Source: Pseudoalteromonas aliena SW19 (GTDB lineage Bacteria > Pseudomonadota > Gammaproteobacteria > Enterobacterales > Alteromonadaceae). From it: DNA of 64,000 bases. Both the position numbers and the translations under genes were made by a program. Below, piece after piece: positions 45,765 through 54,268 of the stretch. How positions within the stretch are numbered: the first letter of the stretch is position 1; each line of letters starts with the position of its first letter. Location of the stretch: NCBI RefSeq assembly GCF_014905615.1, contig NZ_AQGU01000022.1:62001-126000 (forward strand). Direction: 5' to 3'. Under the pieces are notes generated by a model that saw only the letters and a list, made by a program, of their open reading frames with translations, was not told the DNA's origin and searched no databases.

Positions 45765-45862
45765 TATACCATTTGTATCTGACTTAAAGCTTTGCGCTAA
45801 TTACAGTTGCGGGAACAGTCGAGGTCTCTCACCTCATTCCAAATGAATGTCTATTATGGGCG
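45765..45862 (-). promoter_or_regulatory. Cobalamin (B12) riboswitch
   Basis: Read on the minus strand, the element contains GGAATGAGGTGAGAGACCTC, GACTGTTCCCGCAACTGTAA and AAGTCAGATAC, in the order and spacing of the conserved core of cobalamin riboswitches. Downstream of the core, a palindrome with ATGGTAT/ATACCAT arms could be part of the expression platform. It lies about 260 bases before the ATPase start and should repress the whole B12 operon when the ligand is plentiful. Confidence 0.85.
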
Positions 45863-45882
45863 GCTAAGTAAATAATTTAAAG

Positions 45883-45914
45883 CAAAAAAAACCGCACTTA
45901 AAAGAGTGCGGTTA
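45883..45914 (-). terminator. Terminator of the porin gene
   Basis: The stem ACCGCACTT/AAGTGCGGT, seen here as ACCGCACT and AGTGCGGT around TAAAAG, is followed on the minus strand by T8. It separates porin transcription from the riboswitch. Confidence 0.86.
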
Positions 45915-45938
45915 AAAAGGGAGTGTTTTAACTAATCG

Positions 45939-46871
45939 TTAAAACTTGTATTCCATACCCAAGCCTAGGTAATCTTGGTCAACATTGTTGTCCATATCGA
46001 AGCTTGAGTAAAAACCAAATACTTTAATGTTTTTATTTAATTTGTGATCAATGCCCACTGAAATTGCTGACTTATCATTACTGTCGTCAAAATCCATAGC
46101 TTGATATTGCACTTTAAAAGTATTGCTACCCATGCTGTAAGCCGCATTTACTAAATAACCATCAGCTTCTGCGCTACCGTCTACTTTTTCTTGTGTTTGG
46201 TACATTGCGCCCAATTTAAAGCCTTCAATTTTACCTTGAATTGACGCACGTACTACATCGTAGCCATTTACTTCACTATCAGCCGCAATAGATGCATATA
46301 CTGCACTCTTTTTAAGTGCAACATCACCGTAAGTAACAGCCATTGAATAACCATTATCTGCATCCACGTCATCTTCGGCAATAAAAGTAGCAAGTACTTT
46401 AAAACCTTCGTATGAGTTTGATGAATAGCTAACTGAATCACCTAAACGATTTTCACCTTTAAATACATTTTTAATATCGCCTTCAAGGTCATTAAATAAA
46501 TCTAACTTACCTTGAGATTGTTTAAGTGCAGTATCATTACGTCCAATTACAACTTGACCGAACGCACCTTTTAAGCCAACGTATTGGTTACGCGCAGAAA
46601 TGTTATCGTCATTATCGCCTTTTGAATCAGCATCAGACACATCTACTTGAAATTCAAACTTATAAACAGCTTCTAAGCCGTCATTTATTTTTTCAGAACC
46701 CTTTAAGCCAAAACGAGATGCATTACTTTTAATCTCAGTAAAAGACCCTTCACCATCATCAGATGACTGTACCGTTACGTTCGCTTTACCGTACACGTCG
46801 ACATCCGCGATTGCATTAAAAGATAAACCACTTAATAGTGCTAAGCATAAGCTCGATTTTACAAATTTCAT
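45939..46871 (-). CDS. General porin, OmpU-like
   Basis: An outer membrane porin with signal peptide (MKFVKSSLCLALLSGLSFNAIA|DV). It has a 16-strand-like pattern with alternating residues (VDVYGKANVTVQS, SRFGLKGSEKINDGLEAVYKFEFQVD, NQYVGLKGAFGQVVIGRND), a C-terminal LGLGMEYKF and terminal phenylalanine. The PEFG-type porin 4 family fits. The start was set at 46871, preceded by AAGGAA; a longer frame from 46892 adds MIIQGNN. Diffusion of small hydrophilic solutes is expected. It has its own terminator. Confidence 0.92.
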   Translation of the reverse strand: MKFVKSSLCLALLSGLSFNAIADVDVYGKANVTVQSSDDGEGSFTEIKSNASRFGLKGSEKINDGLEAVYKFEFQVDVSDADSKGDNDDNISARNQYVGLKGAFGQVVIGRNDTALKQSQGKLDLFNDLEGDIKNVFKGENRLGDSVSYSSNSYEGFKVLATFIAEDDVDADNGYSMAVTYGDVALKKSAVYASIAADSEVNGYDVVRASIQGKIEGFKLGAMYQTQEKVDGSAEADGYLVNAAYSMGSNTFKVQYQAMDFDDSNDKSAISVGIDHKLNKNIKVFGFYSSFDMDNNVDQDYLGLGMEYKF

Positions 46872-47046
46872 GTTATTTCCTTGGATAATCACAAAAGACT
46901 AATTTTTTAAAACAGCTGCATTTTGTCACCGCTAAATGACACTAATATTACAATGGAAATATTAATGTCTTTTTTAATTAATAAAAATGCATTAAATATG
47001 AAACCAAAACAACATGAAAATCAAATAAACGACCGCACCTACTTAC

Positions 47047-47910
47047 CTATTTTAACGACAGGCTTGGCGTCATTTGCGTTAACAAGCTAACTAAGGTTTC
47101 TATTAACTCTTTCTGTTCGTTATCTCTATGATAGGCAATAAATACATCCCTTGACGTATTTTCTACATCTTTTACATGAAATAACTCACCAGTTTCTAAA
47201 TGCCCTTCTACTAATACTTTAGGTATAAATGCACTACCGCCACATTGCAATATTAAATCAAGTGCAATACGCCCTGTGCTAGTTCTAAAGTAAGGCGGTG
47301 TTTTACCAGTGAATTGACGAGCATGCCAAAGTGAGAAAGTAGTCCCCCAATCAACATACACATATTGGTTGTCAAAAAAGTTCTCGTTAGTTGCAGTATC
47401 GTACCCACTCACGGGAATGATTGGCAGTTCACAAATACGCTCAACAACAAGCTCATCTACTTTAGGGGGATCAAATAAAATAGCTAAATCGAGCGTACGC
47501 TCTAGCAATAAACGAGTACTTTCTTGTTGTGCTTTAACTTCAGCGACCAACGACACGCCCGGCATGGCCGATACAATGTTAGTAATACCGAATTGTAAGA
47601 ATGCATCCCAAATATTAGGCGTTCCAGCTAAGCTAATTTGTTTGTGCATGTTATCAGCAAGTGCAACATCAACTTTAGCACGTTGCATACCCGTAATAAT
47701 CATTTGCGCATGCGGCAATAAACGCTCACCCGGTGCTGTGAGTTGAATATTATTACGCTGGCGTATAAATAAATTAACACCAAGCCCTTGCTCTAATTGA
47801 CGAATTCTAAAACTTACTGCAGACTGCGTAATGTAAAGGTTTTCGGCCGCTTTACCGAAGTGGCGTGTGCGCACGACTTCAACAAATGTTTTTAATAAAT
47901 CGATATCCAA
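47047..47910 (-). CDS. hdfR: LysR family regulator HdfR
   Basis: A 287-residue LysR-type regulator. The N-terminal winged helix-turn-helix (MDIDLLKTFVEVVRTRHFGK, NLYITQSAVSFRIRQLEQGL, NNIQLTAPGERLLPHA) is close to E. coli HdfR, which represses the flhDC flagellar master operon. The effector-binding domain covers about 90-285. The gene diverges from maoP, the same arrangement as in E. coli, supporting the HdfR assignment. The targets here are unknown. Confidence 0.88.
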   Translation of the reverse strand: MDIDLLKTFVEVVRTRHFGKAAENLYITQSAVSFRIRQLEQGLGVNLFIRQRNNIQLTAPGERLLPHAQMIITGMQRAKVDVALADNMHKQISLAGTPNIWDAFLQFGITNIVSAMPGVSLVAEVKAQQESTRLLLERTLDLAILFDPPKVDELVVERICELPIIPVSGYDTATNENFFDNQYVYVDWGTTFSLWHARQFTGKTPPYFRTSTGRIALDLILQCGGSAFIPKVLVEGHLETGELFHVKDVENTSRDVFIAYHRDNEQKELIETLVSLLTQMTPSLSLK

Positions 47911-48001
47911 TTTTTTATCCTCACGATAAAAATAATTTGTTTAATAAATTGCCAAACTTGCATCATACTCCAGCTAATTAATAGGGTATGAGGATAAAGC
48001 T

Positions 48002-48376
48002 ATGAGCAATAACATTTCATTACTACGCCAAGCATTTGTTAGCCAACGTCAATTTTATGATGATCAGAATTTTCCACGAGGCTTTAGCCGCAGCGGAAAC
48101 TTCACCTTATTAGAAGCCAGTATCTTAGAGCAACACGGCGTTATTTTAAAAGGTTTATACAGCAAGACAATTGAACCGCAAAATGAACACCAAAAACAGT
48201 TTTTAGCCGTGGTAACTGGCTCACAAGAACCAACCAATCCAGTCGAGCGCACTTGGGTTAAATACTTAAAGCTAACGACTTGTAAAACTAAATTCCATAC
48301 ATTATTTGGTCGCTCAAAAATATCAAACCCAGTGCCTATTAGCCAAGACTATTACTCTGAATCTGATAGCCTGTAA
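48002..48376 (+). CDS. maoP: MaoP (DUF413) macrodomain-organisation protein
   Basis: A 124-residue DUF413 protein. The family pattern is clear: RQFYDDQNFPRGFSRSGNFTLLEASILEQHG (split over about 20-50), QKQFLAVVTGSQEPTNPVE and the C-terminal KFHTLFGRS. In E. coli MaoP with its maoS site organises the Ori macrodomain. The divergent hdfR neighbour is conserved. A maoS-type palindrome between the two genes (47911-48001) was not identified by eye. Confidence 0.85.
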   Translation: MSNNISLLRQAFVSQRQFYDDQNFPRGFSRSGNFTLLEASILEQHGVILKGLYSKTIEPQNEHQKQFLAVVTGSQEPTNPVERTWVKYLKLTTCKTKFHTLFGRSKISNPVPISQDYYSESDSL

Positions 48377-48462
48377 GTACCTAAGTTATTTGCTTTTTTG
48401 CGTTTTAGCAGTTACAACTTATATAAGCAAATAATTTTGCAAAATATAAACAAGGTTGTTAC

Positions 48463-49698
48463 GTGACGCGAAAATTACTGATAGTTGAAGATACGCCAAC
48501 AATCGCGCGAGTGCAAAAGCACATCGCGCTTAAGGCTGGGTATGAGGTTGATATAGCAGAATCATTGGCACAGACAAAAGAACTTATAAGTAAGAATAAC
48601 TACTTTTGTGCTGTTGTCGATTATATTTTACCCGACGCCCCGTCAGGTGAAGCAGTACCCTGTACTGTACAGGCCGAAATTCCTACAATTGTTATGACGG
48701 GTAATATCGACAAAAAAACCCGTGAAACAGTAGAAAAATACCCAATAATTGATTACATCATTAAAGAGAATAAACAAGCTTATCAGTATCTCGAAAAACA
48801 ATTATTAAGACTCCCTCGAAACGAAGATATAAAAGTGCTAGTTGTTGATGACTCTGCACCTACACGACATTATATTTGTAGCCTACTGACACGTCATAAA
48901 TACCAAACATTACAAGCTGAAGATGGAAAAGAAGCACTTGCCATGCTTGAGGCAGCCCCTGATATCTCTGTTATTATTACTGATAATGAAATGCCAAATA
49001 TGAATGGTGATGAGTTATGTACCGAAATACGCCGTTTATATAACAATGATGAGAAAGCAATAATTGGTATCTCAGGCGCTGATTCATCTGATTTATCGAC
49101 GCTGTTTTTAAAAAATGGCGCAAATGATTACTTACATAAACCTTTCAATAGTGAAGAGTTTTATTGCAGGCTTAGCCAAAACGTCGATATGTTAACGCTT
49201 ATAGCAACCATAAAAAAGCAAGCTAATACTGACTACCTTACTAAATTACCTAACCGTCGTTACTTTTTTGAAGAGGCAAGAAAGTCCCTTAAAAAAATTG
49301 AACTTGATGAAGGCAATGGCGCATTAGCGATGCTGGATATTGATCACTTTAAAGCAATCAACGATACCTATGGCCATGATATTGGCGACGAAGTGTTAAA
49401 AGGTTTATCTATTTGTTTTAGCAAATACTTTAAAAAGTATTTAGTGGCACGCTTGGGTGGCGAAGAGTTTGCTGTTTATTTTGCCGATACCGATAAGCAA
49501 GAAGCGCTTAAAAGATTAGAAGGCTTTAGGTATTTTATCGAAACAAACAGCCAAGAGTTTAGCAAAGCTAAAATTAAGTTTACGCTCTCTATTGGCTTTT
49601 CAATTGGACCTGTTTATCAAATCGATGAATTATTAAAACAGGCCGACTTAAAACTATACGACGCCAAAGAGTCTGGACGAAATAGAGTGGTTAGCTAA
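48463..49698 (+). CDS. Dual-receiver diguanylate cyclase
   Basis: This 411-residue response regulator has two receiver domains and a GGDEF domain. Receiver 1 (about 3-117) has phospho-acceptor candidate D53 (VVDYILPDAP). Receiver 2 (about 123-240) has D174 (IITDNEMPNMNG). The GGDEF domain (about 255-405) keeps G332-G-E-E-F336 and DIDHFKAINDTYGHDIGDE, so c-di-GMP synthesis is expected. The RxxD inhibitory site normally five residues before GGEEF is absent (KYLVARLGGEEF). The start is GTG. The 3' end overlaps convergent rarD by four bases. Confidence 0.9.
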   Translation: MTRKLLIVEDTPTIARVQKHIALKAGYEVDIAESLAQTKELISKNNYFCAVVDYILPDAPSGEAVPCTVQAEIPTIVMTGNIDKKTRETVEKYPIIDYIIKENKQAYQYLEKQLLRLPRNEDIKVLVVDDSAPTRHYICSLLTRHKYQTLQAEDGKEALAMLEAAPDISVIITDNEMPNMNGDELCTEIRRLYNNDEKAIIGISGADSSDLSTLFLKNGANDYLHKPFNSEEFYCRLSQNVDMLTLIATIKKQANTDYLTKLPNRRYFFEEARKSLKKIELDEGNGALAMLDIDHFKAINDTYGHDIGDEVLKGLSICFSKYFKKYLVARLGGEEFAVYFADTDKQEALKRLEGFRYFIETNSQEFSKAKIKFTLSIGFSIGPVYQIDELLKQADLKLYDAKESGRNRVVS

Positions 49699-50615
49699 AC
49701 CACTTCTGCGGCTGTAATAGCCGCTTTTTTTCGTTTGCGTGACTGATGATATGAATCCCAACTAAAAATAGCTAACGCGCTCCAAATACATGCAAATGTA
49801 ATTAATCTTTCAGCGTCAAATACTTCACCATAAAACACTACAGCTAAAATAAACATGAGGCTTGGCCCAATATACTGGAAAAAGCCCAAGGTAGTATATT
49901 GCAAGCGTTTTGCTGCGCCGGTAAAGCAAAGTAGCGGCAGTGTTGTTACTATACCTGCACTAATAAGTAATACACTAGTGTACCAATCGTTTGCAGATAA
50001 GTTTGATGTAGCAGAAGGTGCCATTAACCACCAGTAAATGAGGGCGACTGGTAGCAAAATAATTGCTTCTAGCAATATGCCAGGTAGGGCTTCAACCGGT
50101 AGTTTTTTACGTAACAAACCATAAAGTGCAAACGATATCGCCAACGAAAAAGCCACCACAGGAAACGAGCCAAAACTAATTAATTGCAATAACACCCCCG
50201 TAAACGCAAGCGCTACAGCAACACCTTGAAATTTACGCAGGCGCTCACCTAAAAAAAGCATACCCAACAGAACATTTAAAAGAGGATTAATGTAATAGCC
50301 TAAACTTGCATCAAGCATGTGGTTGTTATTTATAGCCCATATAAATAGCCCCCAATTAAACCCAAGTAATGCGGAAGTAATAACAAGCATAAACAAAAGC
50401 TTAGGTTGCACAACAATGCGCTTAACTTTATCCCAATATCTTAAAACGCTCACTACTAATACTAAAAATGCAACCGACCAAACAACTCGATGCATTAAAA
50501 TTTCAAACGCAGAAACATGCTGAAGCAACTTAAAATATATTGGCGCAAGACCCCACATAAAAAAAGCAAGACAAGCAAAAATAGCACCTTTACGCTGTTC
50601 AGTATCAATCGACAT
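49695..50615 (-). CDS. rarD: EamA-family transporter RarD
   Basis: A ten-helix drug/metabolite transporter family protein of about 306 residues. It opens RKGAIFACLAFFMWGLAPIYFKLL and contains GLFIWAINNNHMLDASLGYYINPLLNVLLGMLFLGERL (split over about 108-146) and LQYTTLGFFQYIGPSLMFILAV, all RarD-like. The start was moved to the ATG at 50615; a GTG three codons upstream is possible. Substrate unknown. It is upstream-linked to the yigI-like thioesterase, matching E. coli rarD-yigI. Confidence 0.88.
   Translation of the reverse strand: MSIDTEQRKGAIFACLAFFMWGLAPIYFKLLQHVSAFEILMHRVVWSVAFLVLVVSVLRYWDKVKRIVVQPKLLFMLVITSALLGFNWGLFIWAINNNHMLDASLGYYINPLLNVLLGMLFLGERLRKFQGVAVALAFTGVLLQLISFGSFPVVAFSLAISFALYGLLRKKLPVEALPGILLEAIILLPVALIYWWLMAPSATSNLSANDWYTSVLLISAGIVTTLPLLCFTGAAKRLQYTTLGFFQYIGPSLMFILAVVFYGEVFDAERLITFACIWSALAIFSWDSYHQSRKRKKAAITAAEVV
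49708..49731 (+). terminator. Terminator of the diguanylate cyclase gene
   Basis: The stem GCGGCT/AGCCGC around GTAAT is followed by T7. It lies inside the 3' end of the opposing rarD coding sequence, since the two genes overlap. Confidence 0.85.
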
Positions 50616-50666
50616 AATAAACACTTAGTGATTTAAAAGGTCGCTAGTCTACTTGCCATTGCTGTT

Positions 50667-51122
50667 TTATCCAACTAAATACGTGCCTGTACCAAAAGCG
50701 ATTTGAATCGCTTGTTCATTATGTAATTCCATACGACATACACACACCTTGTTACCAGAACGAATAAGTGTGGCGCTCGCAGTAAATACCTCCCCCTTAC
50801 CTGGGCGTAAATAATCGGTGCGCATATCGATGGTGCCAAGCGTTGCTAATTTTTGTTGCACGCTTTGTATATCAAAATCAGTGAGCTTATCAATTACACT
50901 GGCGGCAGCGAGCATCCCTCCAACGTTATCGAGCACAGCAGAGATAACACCACCGTGTAATATTTTTTGGGCTGGGTTGCCGATTAATACATCCTGCCAA
51001 GGAAATGTAATTTTGGCCTGCTCTGGGCTTAATGATTCAATCGAGATTTTTAAAAATTGATTGAACGGCATCGCGTTTACAAACAATGCCCCTACTTGTT
51101 CAATTAACATTTCTTTATTCAT
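50667..51122 (-). CDS. yigI: Hotdog-fold thioesterase, YigI/PaaI-like
   Basis: This 151-residue single hotdog-domain protein has the hallmark H-G-G motif (ILHGGVISAVLDNVGGMLAA) and the strand pattern TIDMRTDYLRPGKGEVFTA. Family members hydrolyse medium- and long-chain acyl-CoA. The order rarD-yigI-recQ matches E. coli (with pldA absent here), which supports the yigI name. There are 51 bases to rarD on the same strand. Confidence 0.8.
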   Translation of the reverse strand: MNKEMLIEQVGALFVNAMPFNQFLKISIESLSPEQAKITFPWQDVLIGNPAQKILHGGVISAVLDNVGGMLAAASVIDKLTDFDIQSVQQKLATLGTIDMRTDYLRPGKGEVFTASATLIRSGNKVCVCRMELHNEQAIQIAFGTGTYLVG

Positions 51123-51235
51123 TATTATTCTCTATGCTTAAACTGGTACGATGAGTAAAGCATAACTTAAGCAAAACTACGAGGCTCTCGTTAAGTCATT
51201 TTAAATAAGCCTGATATTAAAAAGCTATTTCAACA

Positions 51236-51504
51236 CTAGGGCGTGTTGATCTTTGGTGGGTGAATTTGCAGCAGTATGTTTGGTTTTTAGGCAAGGCAGA
51301 GCCTATGTAGTGTGGTATTCCCCATAAATAGGCGATAACGCAGCATAAATACCAAACATGCGCTGCCCTTTGGGTTCTTTCTAGGGACGATTAACTCTTT
51401 GTTGCTCGGTTTTTACTTAGCCCGCTAGGTTACAAACTTCGCGCCGCGATTTAATCGCCCCTAGATTGAACAAATTTCAATCCACAAAGATCAACACGCC
51501 CTAG
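51236..51504. mobile_element. MITE-like element, copy 1
   Basis: A 269-base non-coding element begins CTAGGGCGTGTTGATCTTTG and ends with the exact inverse CAAAGATCAACACGCCCTAG, 20-base terminal inverted repeats. An internal GGCAAGGCAGAGCCTATGTA and a CTCTTTGTTGCTCGGTTTTT stretch are shared with copy 2. No transposase frame is present, so it needs help in trans. Copy 1 ends and copy 2 begins in the same CTAG. Confidence 0.85.
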
Positions 51505-51770
51505 GGGCTGTTGATCTTTCAAGGTTAAATTTACAGCAGTCTGTTTGGTATTTAGGCAAGGCAGAGCCTATGTAGTGTGGTTATTCCCCATAAATGGGCG
51601 ATAACGTAGCATTAATGACAAACAGGCGCTGCCCAAAGGGTTCTTCCTAGGGGCTATTTACTCTTTGTTGCTCGGTTTTTACTTAGCCCACTAGGTTACA
51701 AACCTCGCGCCGCGATTAAATAGCCCCTAGTCTGAACAAATTTCAATCCACAAAGATCAACAGACCCTAG
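51501..51770. mobile_element. MITE-like element, copy 2
   Basis: A 270-base second copy in the same orientation begins CTAGGGGCTGTTGATCTTT and ends AAAGATCAACAGACCCTAG. Its terminal repeats are less perfect than in copy 1. Internal sequence is roughly 85-90% identical to copy 1 by eye. It shares the boundary CTAG at 51501-51504 with copy 1. Confidence 0.85.
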
Positions 51771-51855
51771 CAGAGTTAAATTTACTTACAATAGGGGTAA
51801 GGTTAAGTAATTCAGCTAAAGACATCTCACTAAAAAACCACTAAAATACCCGCCA

Positions 51856-53679
51856 ATGAATACATCAACACTATCTTCAAGCACACTAGTGCGCAAACCT
51901 GAAACTGTCCTCAAACAAGTGTTTGGCTACAGCGAATTTCGTGACGGTCAAAAAGCAGTTATCGATGCGGCTCTAAATGGGCAAGATTCGCTTGTATTAC
52001 TGCCTACTGGCGGTGGTAAATCGGTATGTTATCAAATTCCGGCTTTAGTGCTTGAAGGCGTAACCATTGTTATATCTCCGCTCATATCACTAATGCAAGA
52101 TCAGGTCACTCAACTACAAGCACTTGGTGTAAAAGCTGCGTACGTTAATAACAGCTTAGCACGTGAAGAGCAGCAGTTGGTGTATCAACAACTTCATCAG
52201 GGGTTAATTAAACTCTTATACGTAGCACCTGAAAAAGTATTGCAGCGCGATTTTTTAGAGCGTTTATCACATTTAAATGTAAGTTTGTTTGCTATAGATG
52301 AAGCCCATTGTGTATCACATTGGGGCCACGATTTCAGACCACACTACTTTCGTTTAAACGAACTAAAACAGCGTTTTGCACATGTACCCATGATGGCGCT
52401 CACTGCCACAGCAGATAAAGCCACCCGTTTCGATATTGTTGCACAATTAAAGTTACAACAGCCGTATATTCACACTGGCAGCTTTGATCGCCCTAATATT
52501 CGTTACACCATAGAAGAAAAATTTAAACCTATGGTGCAACTGCTGCGCTACTTAAAAGAACAAAAAAGCCAAAGCGGAATTATTTATTGCACTAGCCGAA
52601 AACGTGTAGATGATATTGCTGAAAAGCTGGCCGATGCAGGGCTAAATGCCGCCGCCTATCACGCTGGTATGAGTAACGAGCAACGCCAATTTGTACAAAC
52701 TGGCTTTGCCCGTGACGATATTCAAATTGTGGTGGCAACCGTTGCCTTTGGTATGGGTATTAATAAACCTAACGTACGTTTTGTGTTGCATTACGATATT
52801 CCAAAAAGTATAGAGTCGTATTATCAAGAGACTGGACGTGCTGGGCGAGATGGCCTTGCTGCAGAGGCTATTATGTACTTTGATCCGGCCGACATTGGCC
52901 GTGTTAGGCGTTTTTTTGAAGATATAGACGACGAACAACGTCGTCGCGTAGAAGAGCAGCGCTTCAATGCAATGGCAAGTTTTGCTGAAGCACAAACATG
53001 TCGTCGCCAGATTTTGCTCAATTACTTTAGTGAATACCAACGCGAACCTTGTGGTAACTGCGATATTTGCTTAAATCCGCCAAAAAGCTTTGATGGTACC
53101 TTGGTAGCCCAACAAGCCCTATCCTGTGTATATAGAGCCGATCAACGCTTTGGTCTTGGTTACATTGTTGAACTACTGCGCGGCGCAAATACTAGCCGTA
53201 TACGCGATAACAACCATCACGAGCTAAGTACCTATGGCATAGGTAAGGATAAAAGCAGTGAGTTTTGGCTCAGTATTTTACGTCAGCTAATTCATCAAGG
53301 CTTGCTTAGCCAAGATATAACGCAAGGTGCATCACTTCGTTTAACAGAAGCAGCTCGCGCTATTTTAAAAAGCGAATATGCACTGCAACTCGCTGAGCCT
53401 CGCCTGCAAGCTAAGCACGTTTACCAAGATAAACTCGCACAGTTTAACTACGATAAAAAACTGTTCGCCCGTTTAAGAGCGTTGCGTAAAGAGCTTGCTG
53501 ATGCCGATGATGTTCCACCTTATGTTGTATTTAACGATAAAACATTAGCCGAAATGGCGCAGCTTATGCCTACAAACGATAGCGAATTTTTGAAGGTGTC
53601 GGGGGTTGGATTTACCAAATTAAATAAATACGGCGGTGCCTTTTTAACTGCAATTCGACATTATTTAGCTACCCAATAA
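51856..53679 (+). CDS. recQ: ATP-dependent DNA helicase RecQ
   Basis: RecQ unwinds DNA 3' to 5' in recombination and replication fork repair. The 607-residue protein has the Walker A GGGKS, DEAH box (AIDEAHCVSHWGHDFRPHY), motif VI-type QETGRAGRDG, and a RecQ-C-terminal zinc module (CRRQILLNYF, CGNCDIC). A winged helix and a C-terminal HRDC domain (about 530-605, LRALRKELADADDVPPYVVF) complete it. It is followed after seven bases by a small conserved gene. Confidence 0.96.
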   Translation: MNTSTLSSSTLVRKPETVLKQVFGYSEFRDGQKAVIDAALNGQDSLVLLPTGGGKSVCYQIPALVLEGVTIVISPLISLMQDQVTQLQALGVKAAYVNNSLAREEQQLVYQQLHQGLIKLLYVAPEKVLQRDFLERLSHLNVSLFAIDEAHCVSHWGHDFRPHYFRLNELKQRFAHVPMMALTATADKATRFDIVAQLKLQQPYIHTGSFDRPNIRYTIEEKFKPMVQLLRYLKEQKSQSGIIYCTSRKRVDDIAEKLADAGLNAAAYHAGMSNEQRQFVQTGFARDDIQIVVATVAFGMGINKPNVRFVLHYDIPKSIESYYQETGRAGRDGLAAEAIMYFDPADIGRVRRFFEDIDDEQRRRVEEQRFNAMASFAEAQTCRRQILLNYFSEYQREPCGNCDICLNPPKSFDGTLVAQQALSCVYRADQRFGLGYIVELLRGANTSRIRDNNHHELSTYGIGKDKSSEFWLSILRQLIHQGLLSQDITQGASLRLTEAARAILKSEYALQLAEPRLQAKHVYQDKLAQFNYDKKLFARLRALRKELADADDVPPYVVFNDKTLAEMAQLMPTNDSEFLKVSGVGFTKLNKYGGAFLTAIRHYLATQ

Positions 53680-53686
53680 GAGTGTT

Positions 53687-53971
53687 ATGACCAAAATAGA
53701 ATACAACCACATTCATAAGTGTATTACCATACACCCACAAGAGGCCCCTCATGATGAGGACTTTGAAATATGGGGTTCTTTGTTTTTACATTCTGATGAA
53801 ATAACAATTAATGAATACTCTGCTGGAGCGGATCGTCACCAAATTAGGTTTACTTATCAGCTGCAAACTTTTAATTTAAATTTTGAACATTACAGCGAGA
53901 GCACGTGGATCAATGGCGAAGGTTTCGATGCCGAACACTTACTTGCTGCCCTTACTTTTTATTTAAGTTAA
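53687..53971 (+). CDS. Small protein, probably DUF3630 family
   Basis: A 94-residue cytosolic protein. Acidic and aromatic residues dominate (DEDFEIWGSLFLHSDEITINEYSAGADRHQIRF split over about 23-55; SESTWINGEGFDAEHLLAAL). The overall pattern fits DUF3630, function unknown. It starts seven bases after recQ and is almost certainly cotranscribed with it. A link to DNA repair is only suggested by position. Confidence 0.65.
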   Translation: MTKIEYNHIHKCITIHPQEAPHDEDFEIWGSLFLHSDEITINEYSAGADRHQIRFTYQLQTFNLNFEHYSESTWINGEGFDAEHLLAALTFYLS

Positions 53972-54268
53972 GAAGCTGCTTATGGTTTGCCCTCGTTGTC
54001 TAAATCACCGCGTCGGCATTATTTCATAAACGTATATTGGTATAAAATCGAGTAAGTTTTTTATACCCTACTTACTCCGTTAAAAATACGTTTTAGTAAA
54101 TAATCCCATCGCCGCTACGAAGTTCAACCTAGAACTAACTTATAAACACTCCCCTAATAATTGACTATATTTTATTTCTTTACTCAATACTTTTAACTTA
54201 CATTTTTATAACAATGATGTAAGCTGATATCACGGTAGTCATTTGCTACGAAACAATAAAGAGTTTAA

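Larger units (their letters stand above)
51123..51855. other. Intergenic region carrying two MITE-like elements
   Basis: This gap of 733 bases between yigI and recQ has no gene. It is filled mostly by two tandem inverted-repeat elements (51236-51770). The flanks hold the divergent promoters of yigI and recQ. Confidence 0.8.
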
